Below, in pieces: positions 7,897 to 16,366 of a DNA stretch of 49,557 bases. Source of the DNA: Thermoplasmata archaeon (GTDB lineage Archaea > Thermoplasmatota > Thermoplasmata > Thermoplasmatales > GCA-001856825); NCBI GenBank assembly GCA_021797855.1, contig JAJZYX010000007.1, positions 1-49,557 on the forward strand, written 5' to 3'. How positions within the stretch are numbered: position 1 is the stretch's first letter; each line of letters opens with the position of its first letter. The position numbers and the translations under genes are program-made. The notes under the pieces are model-generated. The model saw only the letters and a program-made list of their open reading frames with translations, did no database searches and was not told the origin of the DNA.

Positions 7897-10800
7897 ATGA
7901 TAATAAGAGGTAATGGTGAATATAATCTCGAACAGTACCTGGACCCCCTAGTGCTAGAGTGGTTCACTAAGAAATACAACAACGCCACAGCTGCACAGAG
8001 GATAGGTATTCCGCTCATCCACCAGAGGAAGAACGTCCTCATCTCCTCACCCACTGGGACGGGGAAGACACTTTCAGGTTTCCTCGTGACAATCAACGAA
8101 CTTTTTCTTCTGGCGAAGGCCGATAAACTGGAGGACAAGATTTACTGCGTTTATGTATCGCCACTCAAGGCCTTGGCAAACGACATCCACAGGAATCTTG
8201 AAGTTCCTCTTGAGGAGATAAGGCAACTCGCTGAAGAAAAAGGAATGCACATTCCCAGGATAAGGGTCGGGGTCAGGTCAGGTGATACGAGCCAGTACGT
8301 TAGACAGAAGATGAACAAGACTCCGCCGCACATATTCATTACAACGCCTGAGTCCCTTGCTCTCGCTCTCTTCTCCCCTAAGTTCAAGGAGAAATTCAGG
8401 GGGGTCGAATTCCTGATAATCGACGAAATCCATGACCTGGCCTCGAACAAGAGGGGAGAACTTCTAAGCCTTATCATAGAGTTTCTTCAGCATAACACGG
8501 GTCCTTTGACGAGGATAGGATTGTCTGCGACAACAGAGCCCATAGACGAACTTGCCAAATTTCTGGTGGGAGATGTAGAAAGGAATGATGTGCATATCGT
8601 AGAGACGGAATCGAACAAGAACCTGGACATGAGGGTCGTATGCCCGGTCTCTGACCTGTTCTCAGCTCCGCAGGAACAGATCAATGAGAGAACCTACGAC
8701 ATAATAGAGTCGCTGGTGAAGGAACACACCACCACGCTAGTATTCACAAACACAAGGAGCGGAGCCGAGAGGGTCTCCTCAAAGCTGATTGAAAGGGGTA
8801 TCATGGACCTAGAGGCCCACCACTCCAGCCTATCAAAGGAATCAAGGTTCTCTGTTGAGGAGAGGCTGAAGAAGGGAGAACTGAAGTGCGCAGTCTCCTC
8901 CACCTCACTTGAGCTTGGAATAGACATAGGAAGCATAGACCTAGTTGTCCAGGTCGGGTCGCCGAAGGGAATAGCCAAGGGACTCCAGAGGGTCGGGAGG
9001 TCCGGCCATTCGGTATTCGCAACGGCGAAGGGAAGGATAATTCCGATGGACATTGACGACCTAGTTGAATCACTCGTCCTGGTGAGGGAGGCTAAGGCGA
9101 AGAGGCTGGACCGCATCACAATCCCCAGAAATTCACTTGACGTCCTCAGCCAATTTGTTACTGGAATCTCCCTTGAGAAGAAGTGGGGGGAGAAGGAGGT
9201 GCTGGAAATAGTCAAGAGAAGCTACTGCTACAGCGACCTCCCCGAGAGCGATTTCTTCAACGTCCTGAACTATCTGTCCGGAGGGTTCGAGGAAGGGAAC
9301 GTATACTCGAAGATATGGTGGGACAGGAAGGAGCACACATTCGGAAGGAAGAAGAGCACAAGGCTCATCTATTTCACTAACGCAGGAACTATTCCGGAGG
9401 AGGCGGATTACGATGCATACTCAGTTGACAACAGGCACCTCGGCTCCCTTTCGGAGAAATTCGTGGAGAAGCTTCACAGGGGGGACATATTCGTCCTCGG
9501 CGCAAGAACCTACGAATTCCTTAGGATGAGGGGGAATAAGGTATTCATAAAGGATGCGTCAGGGAGGAAACCTACAGTACCCTCCTGGGTAGGGGAGATG
9601 CTTCCGAGGACGTTCGACCTGTCTGTAGAGGTGGGGAGGTTCAGGAAAGTCCTGGAAGAAAAGATAAGGGAAGGGAGCGCGGAGAAATTCCTGAGGGATG
9701 AATACGGCGCTGACGACAACAGCATCAGGAGCATCCTCTCGTACATGACGAATCAGATGAACTACTGCGTCCCCACGAACGACAGGTTCCTGATAGAAGG
9801 GTATATCGATAAGGGGAACCAGTTCTCAGTCATATTTCACTTCCCCCTAGGGAGGAGGGTGAACGATGCCCTCAGCAGGATCATAGCCTACCACATCTCG
9901 AAGATATATTCGGTTAACTCCAGGATATCCCTCACGGATGACGGTTTCATGCTCACCTTCAACAGGAAGGTGGATGTTTCCAGGATCAAGGACCTGTTCA
10001 GTACTATGACGATAGGTGGATCGCTGAGAAATGCGGTAAAATCCACTGAACTTTTCAAGCAGCGGTTCAGGCACTGCGCGACCCGCTCCTTCATGGTGCT
10101 GAGGAGGTACAGGGGGCGGGAGGTGTCAGTTGCCAGGCAGCAGCTTAGGAGCGAGAGGGTACTGGATATCCTCTTCTCAATGGAGAATTTCCCGATCATC
10201 GAGGAAACGTTCAGGGAGATAGAAACAATCGTCATGGACCTTGAAAACTCGGAGAAGGTGCTGAAAGCAATAAGGGAAGGGGAGATAGAAATAGAAACGA
10301 GGGACTATTCACGGTACCCAAGCCCGTTCGGATTCGGCATTATATCAACAGGGATCACGGACGTTGTCCTTATGGAAGACAAGAGTGCCATCATAAGGGA
10401 GCTTCAGGAAGCGCTGCTCGCCAAGATGGGCCTTGAAGGGGGGTCCGAGGTAGACATAGAGTCCCTGATGAACTACCAGGAGTCGAAACAGCTCCTTGGG
10501 CAGGAGGGAGGGCTCATAGAATTCCTCAGGAGGGCTGGATTCTCCGATCTCTATTCCACTGTTTCCTTCTCCCCCCTGAAAAAATCTGAGAACCCCGAGG
10601 AGTATCTTGCGGAGCTTGAGGCCCACATTAAGTCGGGGGAGATAGTTCCAGTGTTCACAGGCAAGACCACCTACGCGCTGAAGGAAAACGTCCCATATCT
10701 TGCTTCTGTCTTCATGCAGGAGAGCGACGACATCATTTCGTTCAGGGACGGGGAAAGCACCAACTCCATAGCCAAGAACAACTCGATGGACCCGGGTTCG

Positions 10801-12993
10801 ACTTTGATAATTCTCAGGAAGATGGAGAGGGCATACAGGGCCTATTTCCTCAAGCACGGAAACAGGGTGAAGTGGTATAACAGAACTGTCGAGAAGGCAG
10901 ACAAGATAGAATCTGTGAAGAGGGTGGTGATGTGGCTGCTCTGGCAGAACGGTCCCCTGACAATTGACGAGATAGTTGACAGAATGGGTAAGATGAATGA
11001 GCTTGAGGAGGCCATCGAGGACCTGACGTCAAGGAAGATCATTTCATCGGGGAGATTTTTCCCGAAGAGGGAGAAACAGTACATACTTACCGAGGACTTG
11101 AAGAAGCTCAGGTCGTCTGACGAGATTGAAATCGGGAAGATTAGGCTTAACCGTGCTCTTGGGAGGTTAGGAACCAGGTATTTCGACGATTATCTTGTGG
11201 CCAGCGACGCCAGCTCGCTTGCCATAAGGGGCTACCCTGAAGAAGAGAGTAGGGAGAAGGGGATCGTTTTCGGTCAATTTGCAGGGTACATAAAGGGATA
11301 TTTTGACGAGAAATATCTCCCGCAGCTAATCTCGCTGAACAGGATGGAAGAGCTGACGAGGGATGAGAAGGAAGTCCTTGACATGATCAGGACAGGGAAA
11401 TATGGCAAGGAGGATGTGGAGGAGAGGACCCTCGAGAAGCTCATTAGAAACAGCTACGTTGTGTTCAAGCAGGGGAAGCTGAAGAAAGTGGATGAAGATG
11501 CTGAGGAACCGGTTCAGCTGCTGGAGAAATTCATTTCAACATACGGTCCGTTGAGCATTGAGGAGATGATGCACATCTTCGGTGCATCCGTCAGGAAGTA
11601 CATCGGAAAGGTCAATGTGCAGAAGATGGTCAGCGGCCACTCCACCTACCTTTACACCGATTTGAAATATACGAAGCAGAGGGCGGTCATAAGCATCAGG
11701 GACCCTCTCTACCTGGTGAACAGGGAGATGATTGAGGGGGAGACTGGCGAGGGGATGACATACTTCCTCCTCGAAGACGGGGCCGTAAGGCTAAGCTTCG
11801 AAACTGCTACGGAGAACGGGATACTTGAGATATTCGAGATAACGGGGGAATACGCCGGCAACTTCGACCAGGTGATGGAGGTGGTGAGCGAGATATCAAA
11901 ACTGGAAAGGTTCGATTCCCTTGTCGTCAGGAAGATCACCTTCCCTGTTCCTGACAGGGAGAAGATGGAAAGGATGGGATACACAATAGTCAGGAGCTTC
12001 ATAGTGAACGGTACGGAGGTTGATGACATTTCCATGGAAGAGGAGGACATGCTCCGTTACCTCGTGAAGAAGCATCACCTTATCGGCCAATACAAGTATT
12101 CGGACCCTGTCGTGGCCCTCGACTCAATACTCGGCTTCAAGGGGAATTTCGAGCTGATGATGAAGAGCAGGAAGAGCATCGACCTGGAAAAGCTTGTGAT
12201 GAGCAATCTCGCCGTTCAGGGGTATCTTTTGGACGGGTCCCAGGGGTACCTGAGTAAGGAGAACGTCTTCCTCCTCGCGTCAATAAAATACCTCTCGCTA
12301 TCGGATAACGCGAGGAAGCTTTACGAGATACTGAGGAAGATGCCTGCCCTTTCAAGGGAACTGATAGTCGAACGCTCCTGCTTCACGATAAATCAGACGC
12401 TCAACTATCTTGGCGAGATGATGAAGAAGTCGATCGTTTATAAGGACAACAAGGGGAGGTATCAGCTGGCCCCCATTCTTGACAGGAGCGAGGAGGCCAT
12501 GGACAGGATTACCAGGGAGCTCGGAATATTCAACGGCAGGATTCTATCCACCATCCTTGGGCATTCCATAAACGGGAACTTCATTTCCAGTTACCTTTCC
12601 AAAGGGATGGAACAGGGGAAATTCAGGAGAATACTTCCGCTCAAATCAAGGGACGAGATCATGTACGCCTGGACAAACGAAGACCTCTCCCCTGCATCTG
12701 GCGGCGAGGACGTAGTACTTCTCCCTAGGACAATAGCCATGGAGCACATCTCCCTCATTCTCGGATGGAAATCCCAGGGAAAGATGGTCCTCCTGAGGGA
12801 CGGGTACGACCCGATATTCTTCAAGGGGAAGAAGGCTGGCAACAAGCTTTCCATAACTACAGAGCTGAGGGACGAGACGAAGAAGAGGATATCGAAGTAT
12901 CTCCAGACAATAGACATCAAGCTGGAGAGGCAGGAGAGCGACGAAATGACGGAGAAGTGGTACGAGCAGATGATTCCGAAGAAATACAGGTAG
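7897..12993 (+). CDS. lhr: Very large Lhr-family superfamily 2 helicase
   Basis: The product is 1698 residues. The N-terminal helicase core has motif I SPTGTGKT (51-58), motif II DEIH (176-179), motif III SATT (about 210) and motif VI GRSGHS, with the Lhr-typical ERLKKGELKCAVSSTSLELGIDIG stretch between III and VI. About 900 residues form the conserved Lhr core; the remaining ~800 are a C-terminal extension with predicted winged-helix-like segments, as in long Lhr proteins of bacteria and some archaea. Lhr unwinds DNA-RNA hybrids and forks in a 3'-to-5' direction and is linked to repair. The frame is intact. It ends one base before the convergent purE stop. Confidence 0.95.
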   Translation: MIIRGNGEYNLEQYLDPLVLEWFTKKYNNATAAQRIGIPLIHQRKNVLISSPTGTGKTLSGFLVTINELFLLAKADKLEDKIYCVYVSPLKALANDIHRNLEVPLEEIRQLAEEKGMHIPRIRVGVRSGDTSQYVRQKMNKTPPHIFITTPESLALALFSPKFKEKFRGVEFLIIDEIHDLASNKRGELLSLIIEFLQHNTGPLTRIGLSATTEPIDELAKFLVGDVERNDVHIVETESNKNLDMRVVCPVSDLFSAPQEQINERTYDIIESLVKEHTTTLVFTNTRSGAERVSSKLIERGIMDLEAHHSSLSKESRFSVEERLKKGELKCAVSSTSLELGIDIGSIDLVVQVGSPKGIAKGLQRVGRSGHSVFATAKGRIIPMDIDDLVESLVLVREAKAKRLDRITIPRNSLDVLSQFVTGISLEKKWGEKEVLEIVKRSYCYSDLPESDFFNVLNYLSGGFEEGNVYSKIWWDRKEHTFGRKKSTRLIYFTNAGTIPEEADYDAYSVDNRHLGSLSEKFVEKLHRGDIFVLGARTYEFLRMRGNKVFIKDASGRKPTVPSWVGEMLPRTFDLSVEVGRFRKVLEEKIREGSAEKFLRDEYGADDNSIRSILSYMTNQMNYCVPTNDRFLIEGYIDKGNQFSVIFHFPLGRRVNDALSRIIAYHISKIYSVNSRISLTDDGFMLTFNRKVDVSRIKDLFSTMTIGGSLRNAVKSTELFKQRFRHCATRSFMVLRRYRGREVSVARQQLRSERVLDILFSMENFPIIEETFREIETIVMDLENSEKVLKAIREGEIEIETRDYSRYPSPFGFGIISTGITDVVLMEDKSAIIRELQEALLAKMGLEGGSEVDIESLMNYQESKQLLGQEGGLIEFLRRAGFSDLYSTVSFSPLKKSENPEEYLAELEAHIKSGEIVPVFTGKTTYALKENVPYLASVFMQESDDIISFRDGESTNSIAKNNSMDPGSTLIILRKMERAYRAYFLKHGNRVKWYNRTVEKADKIESVKRVVMWLLWQNGPLTIDEIVDRMGKMNELEEAIEDLTSRKIISSGRFFPKREKQYILTEDLKKLRSSDEIEIGKIRLNRALGRLGTRYFDDYLVASDASSLAIRGYPEEESREKGIVFGQFAGYIKGYFDEKYLPQLISLNRMEELTRDEKEVLDMIRTGKYGKEDVEERTLEKLIRNSYVVFKQGKLKKVDEDAEEPVQLLEKFISTYGPLSIEEMMHIFGASVRKYIGKVNVQKMVSGHSTYLYTDLKYTKQRAVISIRDPLYLVNREMIEGETGEGMTYFLLEDGAVRLSFETATENGILEIFEITGEYAGNFDQVMEVVSEISKLERFDSLVVRKITFPVPDREKMERMGYTIVRSFIVNGTEVDDISMEEEDMLRYLVKKHHLIGQYKYSDPVVALDSILGFKGNFELMMKSRKSIDLEKLVMSNLAVQGYLLDGSQGYLSKENVFLLASIKYLSLSDNARKLYEILRKMPALSRELIVERSCFTINQTLNYLGEMMKKSIVYKDNKGRYQLAPILDRSEEAMDRITRELGIFNGRILSTILGHSINGNFISSYLSKGMEQGKFRRILPLKSRDEIMYAWTNEDLSPASGGEDVVLLPRTIAMEHISLILGWKSQGKMVLLRDGYDPIFFKGKKAGNKLSITTELRDETKKRISKYLQTIDIKLERQESDEMTEKWYEQMIPKKYR

Positions 12994-13470
12994 CTAGAGG
13001 ACGAGCTGCTTCTCAGACGCTTCCTTCTTCTGCTTCCTAACGAATTCCTCCAATCTTTTCGAAATTTCCGAATCGTGGAGGGCAAGAATCCTTATTGCAA
13101 GCAGTGCCGCGTTCCTCGACCCGTTAATTCCCACGGTAGCAACTGGAACCCCAGGGGGCATCTGCACGATGCTCAAAAGGGAATCAAGGCCGCTGAGGCT
13201 CTTCCCCATGATCGGCACTCCGATGACTGGAATGTCGGTTAGGGCAGCTATCATTCCGGGCAGTGCTGCTGCACCGCCGGCTCCTGCAATGATGACCTCT
13301 ATCCCCGCCTTCTTGAGACCTGTGCAATATTCCACAAGCCTTTCCGGAGACCTGTGTGCAGAATAGACCCCGTAATCAACATCCACTCCAAAATCCTTGA
13401 GCGTGTTGATCGCATCCTTCATCACATCCAGATCGCTAGTGCTGCCCATAACAACAGAGACCTTCCTCAT
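12994..13470 (-). CDS. purE: 5-(carboxyamino)imidazole ribonucleotide mutase
   Basis: From ATG 13470 the protein has 158 residues starting [17 protein letters not shown]. It has the class I PurE phosphate loop GSTSDL, the catalytic SAHRSP motif, a [22 protein letters not shown] block and a [17 protein letters not shown]-terminal region. It catalyses carboxylate migration in purine synthesis. The longer frame to 13587 adds 39 residues with no PurE character, and a TATA box sits just upstream of 13470, so I reject the longer start. It is convergent with lhr. Confidence 0.96.
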   Translation of the reverse strand: MRKVSVVMGSTSDLDVMKDAINTLKDFGVDVDYGVYSAHRSPERLVEYCTGLKKAGIEVIIAGAGGAAALPGMIAALTDIPVIGVPIMGKSLSGLDSLLSIVQMPPGVPVATVGINGSRNAALLAIRILALHDSEISKRLEEFVRKQKKEASEKQLVL

Positions 13471-13497
13471 AATCCTCAGCAGTAAGTAAGACGAACG

Positions 13498-13507
13498 GAT
13501 ATATATC
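13498..13507 (-). promoter_or_regulatory. TATA box of purE
   Basis: GATATATATC lies 28-37 bases upstream of the purE ATG at 13470, the right distance for a nearly leaderless transcript. It supports the shorter purE start. Confidence 0.6.
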
Positions 13508-13694
13508 AGATTTGTAGGCGCGAGAGAGGCATCAATGGTCAACGGGACTATCTCTTTCAATCCCTTCCGAATCCCTTCTCCCCTCACCAGAAAATGTTGC
13601 AGATAAGCTTTCCTGGATTCCTGGCCCTATCAGAACTAAAAGGATGCTACTGCCGTAAAGACAAAAATTATGAATACGTCCATTCGCTTTTTGG

Positions 13695-13994
13695 ATGATG
13701 GTAACCAAGGAAGAAGTGCTGGAGGTTCTTAAGACTGTCAGCGACCCTGAGATTGGGGTTGACATCGTCAATCTTGGGCTAATTTACAATCTTGACATAA
13801 ATGACGACAAGGTGAGCATCAGAATGACTATGACGGCGCCCAGCTGCCCGGTAACTGACTGGATTCTCGTTGAAGCCCAGAAGCGGGTTGAGGAACTCCC
13901 CGGAGTGAAGGAATGTGACATCGAGCTGGTCTGGGAGCCACAGTGGAATCTTGACATGATATCCGACGAAGCAAGAAAGATGCTCAATATGTGA
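13695..13994 (+). CDS. MIP18/SufT-family (DUF59) iron-sulfur assembly factor
   Basis: This 99-residue protein is a single DUF59 domain: a V-S-D-P-E-I-G-V-D-I-V-N-L-G-L-I-Y motif near residue 18, then MTAPSCPVTDWI with the family's reactive cysteine, and a C-terminal E-P-Q-W segment. Relatives (SufT, PaaD, MIP18) help deliver Fe-S clusters to client proteins; the clients here are unknown. Two adjacent ATGs (13695, 13698) are possible. The gene stands alone between divergent purE and convergent dnaG, with a likely terminator about 100 bases downstream. Confidence 0.92.
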   Translation: MMVTKEEVLEVLKTVSDPEIGVDIVNLGLIYNLDINDDKVSIRMTMTAPSCPVTDWILVEAQKRVEELPGVKECDIELVWEPQWNLDMISDEARKMLNM

Positions 13995-14093
13995 TTCCCG
14001 GAAAATCCAGGGACGCGGGGAAGCCTATCCGCTCTATAACGAATTAGGCGCACAGCTTCGTTTAAGGGATTTTATGACTTGATTGTTTTTGGG

Positions 14094-14128
14094 AATGTCG
14101 TTGGGGAATTCAATCCCAACGAGACATT
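14094..14128. terminator. Hairpin between convergent SufT-family gene and dnaG
   Basis: The arms AATGTCGTTGGG and CCCAACGAGACATT pair over 13 base pairs with a 2-base bulge and a short A+T-rich loop, followed by TTTTCTTTT on the plus strand. Its place between two convergent genes fits a two-way transcription stop or mRNA end protector. Its role is inferred from structure only. Confidence 0.5.
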
Positions 14129-14139
14129 TTCTTTTCCAC

Positions 14140-15405
14140 TTAGTTCCTTCCGAACTCCTTCGTGACGACCTTTATGTCTGCAGGTCTCTTTGCGATGTGA
14201 CCCAGCTTTATCCCGTATATCTCCCTGATCCCGTTTGTGTATGCGGTGTCAAGCAGCCTCTGTGAGACGATGCCTCCCGTCACTATCTTCGTATATTTTT
14301 TGTCAACCGAGTCGAATTTCTCTATTACCTCGTTCAGGGGGAGCTTCCCTATGAGCTCCCATGAGTCGTTGTAGAACCTGACTTCCTTCCCCTGTGATGC
14401 TTCGTCAAGGAGCTTCATGTAGGCCTTGGCGCCCTGCGTCTTCTGCCCGTTGTCAGAGGCTGAGACTGAGTTGCCCTGCTTTTCGTCGCCGTTCGCAGGT
14501 GCGGCTGCTGTTTCCGCCTCCCTCTTCCTCGGGGCACTCTCATTCTTTGCATTCAGTGTCTTGAGCTCCTCCTGCATCCCGTGAGACGCAAGATACTGGT
14601 CCAGTGGCGTCTTGTCCCTGAGCGCCTTGACCACCTGCTTGTAAGTCAGCTCCTCCACCTCAAATCCGTTAGGTGCCCTTGCGACGAAGTCAATGTCAGC
14701 CACCTGAAGTAGCTCCTTAAGAATGAGGTCTCCCCCTCTATCTCCGTCCAGGAACGCAGTCGCTGTCTTCTGCTTCGTCAGGTCAGAAATTGTCTTTGAA
14801 ATGTTCGTACCTTCCACCGCTATGGTATTTTTAATACCAAACTTAAGAAGGTTCAGAACGTCGTTCCTGCCTTCTACTATGATTATCGATTCGCTTGAAT
14901 TCAGGTTTGGTCCTCCTGGAAGCTTGTCGGGTCCGTAGGCTGCAATCTCAGCATTCTCTACCTTGCTCCTGACAGCCTGGACAAGGTCCTCTCCGAGGTT
15001 CTTGTTGTTCAAGAGCATCTTCTCCAGAATCTCCTTCGCCCTCTCTATTACCTTCTCCCTCTTGGCCACCCTGACATCCTCTACGCTCAGCACTTCGACC
15101 TTCGCCTTGCAAGGTCCGATTCTGTCAATGGTCTCCAGGCTGGCGGCAAGTATGCTCGTCTCCACTTGGTCCACACCTGAGGGAATGTATACAATGCCCT
15201 CGGATTTTCCGCCCTTCGATTCTATGTCTACTTCTATTCTTCCGATTTTTCCTGATTTTTGCAGATCTCTTAGATCTAGCTCGTCACCTAGCAAGCCCTC
15301 CGTCTGGCCAAAAATAGCTCCCACCACATCGGGTTTTTCTACTATCCCGTCGGTGACTATCTTTACCTTCATGAGATACTTGGTGATATTTGGATCTATA
15401 TTCAT
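14140..15405 (-). CDS. dnaG: Archaeal DnaG-like primase (exosome-associated)
   Basis: The 421-residue protein has the archaeal DnaG N-terminal domain, a TOPRIM domain with EGRND at 178-182 and DGDRGGD at 220-226 (metal-binding acids), then a charged linker and a C-terminal domain. Archaeal DnaG primes DNA in vitro and is also a stable part of the exosome, where it promotes binding of A-rich RNA. The start is well fixed: GGTGAT (15411-15416) lies 5 bases before the ATG. It is divergent from psmB, with about 295 bases between them containing both promoters. Confidence 0.96.
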   Translation of the reverse strand: MNIDPNITKYLMKVKIVTDGIVEKPDVVGAIFGQTEGLLGDELDLRDLQKSGKIGRIEVDIESKGGKSEGIVYIPSGVDQVETSILAASLETIDRIGPCKAKVEVLSVEDVRVAKREKVIERAKEILEKMLLNNKNLGEDLVQAVRSKVENAEIAAYGPDKLPGGPNLNSSESIIIVEGRNDVLNLLKFGIKNTIAVEGTNISKTISDLTKQKTATAFLDGDRGGDLILKELLQVADIDFVARAPNGFEVEELTYKQVVKALRDKTPLDQYLASHGMQEELKTLNAKNESAPRKREAETAAAPANGDEKQGNSVSASDNGQKTQGAKAYMKLLDEASQGKEVRFYNDSWELIGKLPLNEVIEKFDSVDKKYTKIVTGGIVSQRLLDTAYTNGIREIYGIKLGHIAKRPADIKVVTKEFGRN

Positions 15406-15648
15406 TTCTAATCACCTCATTATTACTGTGAAAGTAATTTATTGAAACCCTCACGTCTGGATTAATAAAGAGTGAAATATAATGTTATCGTATTCAAATC
15501 CCTGACTTTCCATGACCCGTTTGATCTTGATATTTACGGGTCTTCGGGCATTTCTGAGCTCAATTTGAACTCGCTTTCCCCATTCCATCCTCCGGCAGAT
15601 TCCCAAACAGTGGACGGGGCCCTCAGAATCCACAGCCAAACAACGAAG

Positions 15649-15658
15649 TTATTAAATA
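15649..15658 (+). promoter_or_regulatory. TATA-like element of psmB
   Basis: TTATTAAATA lies about 45 bases before the ATG at 15701, giving an expected leader of about 20 bases that includes the GGTG at 15691. Confidence 0.45.
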
Positions 15659-15700
15659 ACGCATATGCATTGTCCAGTAAGTTTTGAAAAGGTGCTAATT

Positions 15701-16324
15701 ATGGAAGAACTTAAAACTGGGACTACAACGCTGGCGTTGGTAGTAAAGGGCGGCGTAGTGATTGCCGCAGATCACAGGGTAACGGCAGGCTACATGGTGG
15801 CCCACAAGGTGGGGAAGAAGGTATACAAGATAGACGACTTCATAGGGATGACTACAGCAGGGCTGGTGGGTGACCTTCAGACTCTGTTCAGGTACCTCAA
15901 GGCAGAGGCCGAACTTTACAAATACAAGAAGGGAACAAGGATAACCGTTTCGGGCCTTGCCACCCTTCTCGCAAACATGCTTAACCAGACCAAGTTTGCT
16001 CCGTTCTACGTCCAAATAATCATAGCAGGTTACGACACTGGTCCCCATGTCTTCTCAATAGACGAGGCAGGGGGGTCCGTGGAGGACAAGTACGTGAGCA
16101 CTGGTTCAGGGTCACCGTTCGTCTACGGTGTCCTTGAGGACAGCTTCAAGGAGAACATGAGTAAGGAAGACGGCATAGACCTGGCGATAAGGGCAATATC
16201 CACATCGTTACAGAGGGATGCTGCAACCGGGAACGGTATAGATATAGTGACCATAACCCCCGACGAGGGGTACAAGGAGATTCCCGAGGAAGAGGTGCAG
16301 AAGAGAATAAAGAAGCTTAAATAG
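15701..16324 (+). CDS. psmB: Proteasome beta subunit
   Basis: From ATG 15701 there are 207 residues: a short propeptide MEELKTG followed by TTTLAL, in which the first Thr becomes the catalytic N-terminal nucleophile after self-cleavage. The GSGSPFVYGVLE, H-V-F-S-I-D-E-A-G-G-S-V-E-D and conserved lysine regions match Thermoplasma beta subunits. An upstream in-frame ATG (15665) would add 12 residues not found in the family, and GGTG at 15691 supports 15701. It forms the inner rings of the 20S proteasome; the alpha gene is not in the window. Confidence 0.97.
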   Translation: MEELKTGTTTLALVVKGGVVIAADHRVTAGYMVAHKVGKKVYKIDDFIGMTTAGLVGDLQTLFRYLKAEAELYKYKKGTRITVSGLATLLANMLNQTKFAPFYVQIIIAGYDTGPHVFSIDEAGGSVEDKYVSTGSGSPFVYGVLEDSFKENMSKEDGIDLAIRAISTSLQRDAATGNGIDIVTITPDEGYKEIPEEEVQKRIKKLK

Positions 16325-16332
16325 TTATAATT

Positions 16333-16341
16333 TTTATATTT
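16333..16341 (+). promoter_or_regulatory. TATA box of fttA
   Basis: TTTATATTT lies about 26-34 bases before the ATG at 16367, consistent with an almost leaderless transcript. Confidence 0.5.
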
Positions 16342-16366
16342 TTGATTTTAAGCAGAGGAATTTTTA

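Noticed and set aside
12994-13587. Longer start for purE at 13587 (197 residues)
   Set aside because: The extra 39 residues have no PurE character, and a TATA box at 13498-13507 lies inside them, so ATG 13470 is preferred.
15665-15700. Proteasome beta starting at ATG 15665
   Set aside because: A longer propeptide with no family match; the GGTG site at 15691 supports ATG 15701.
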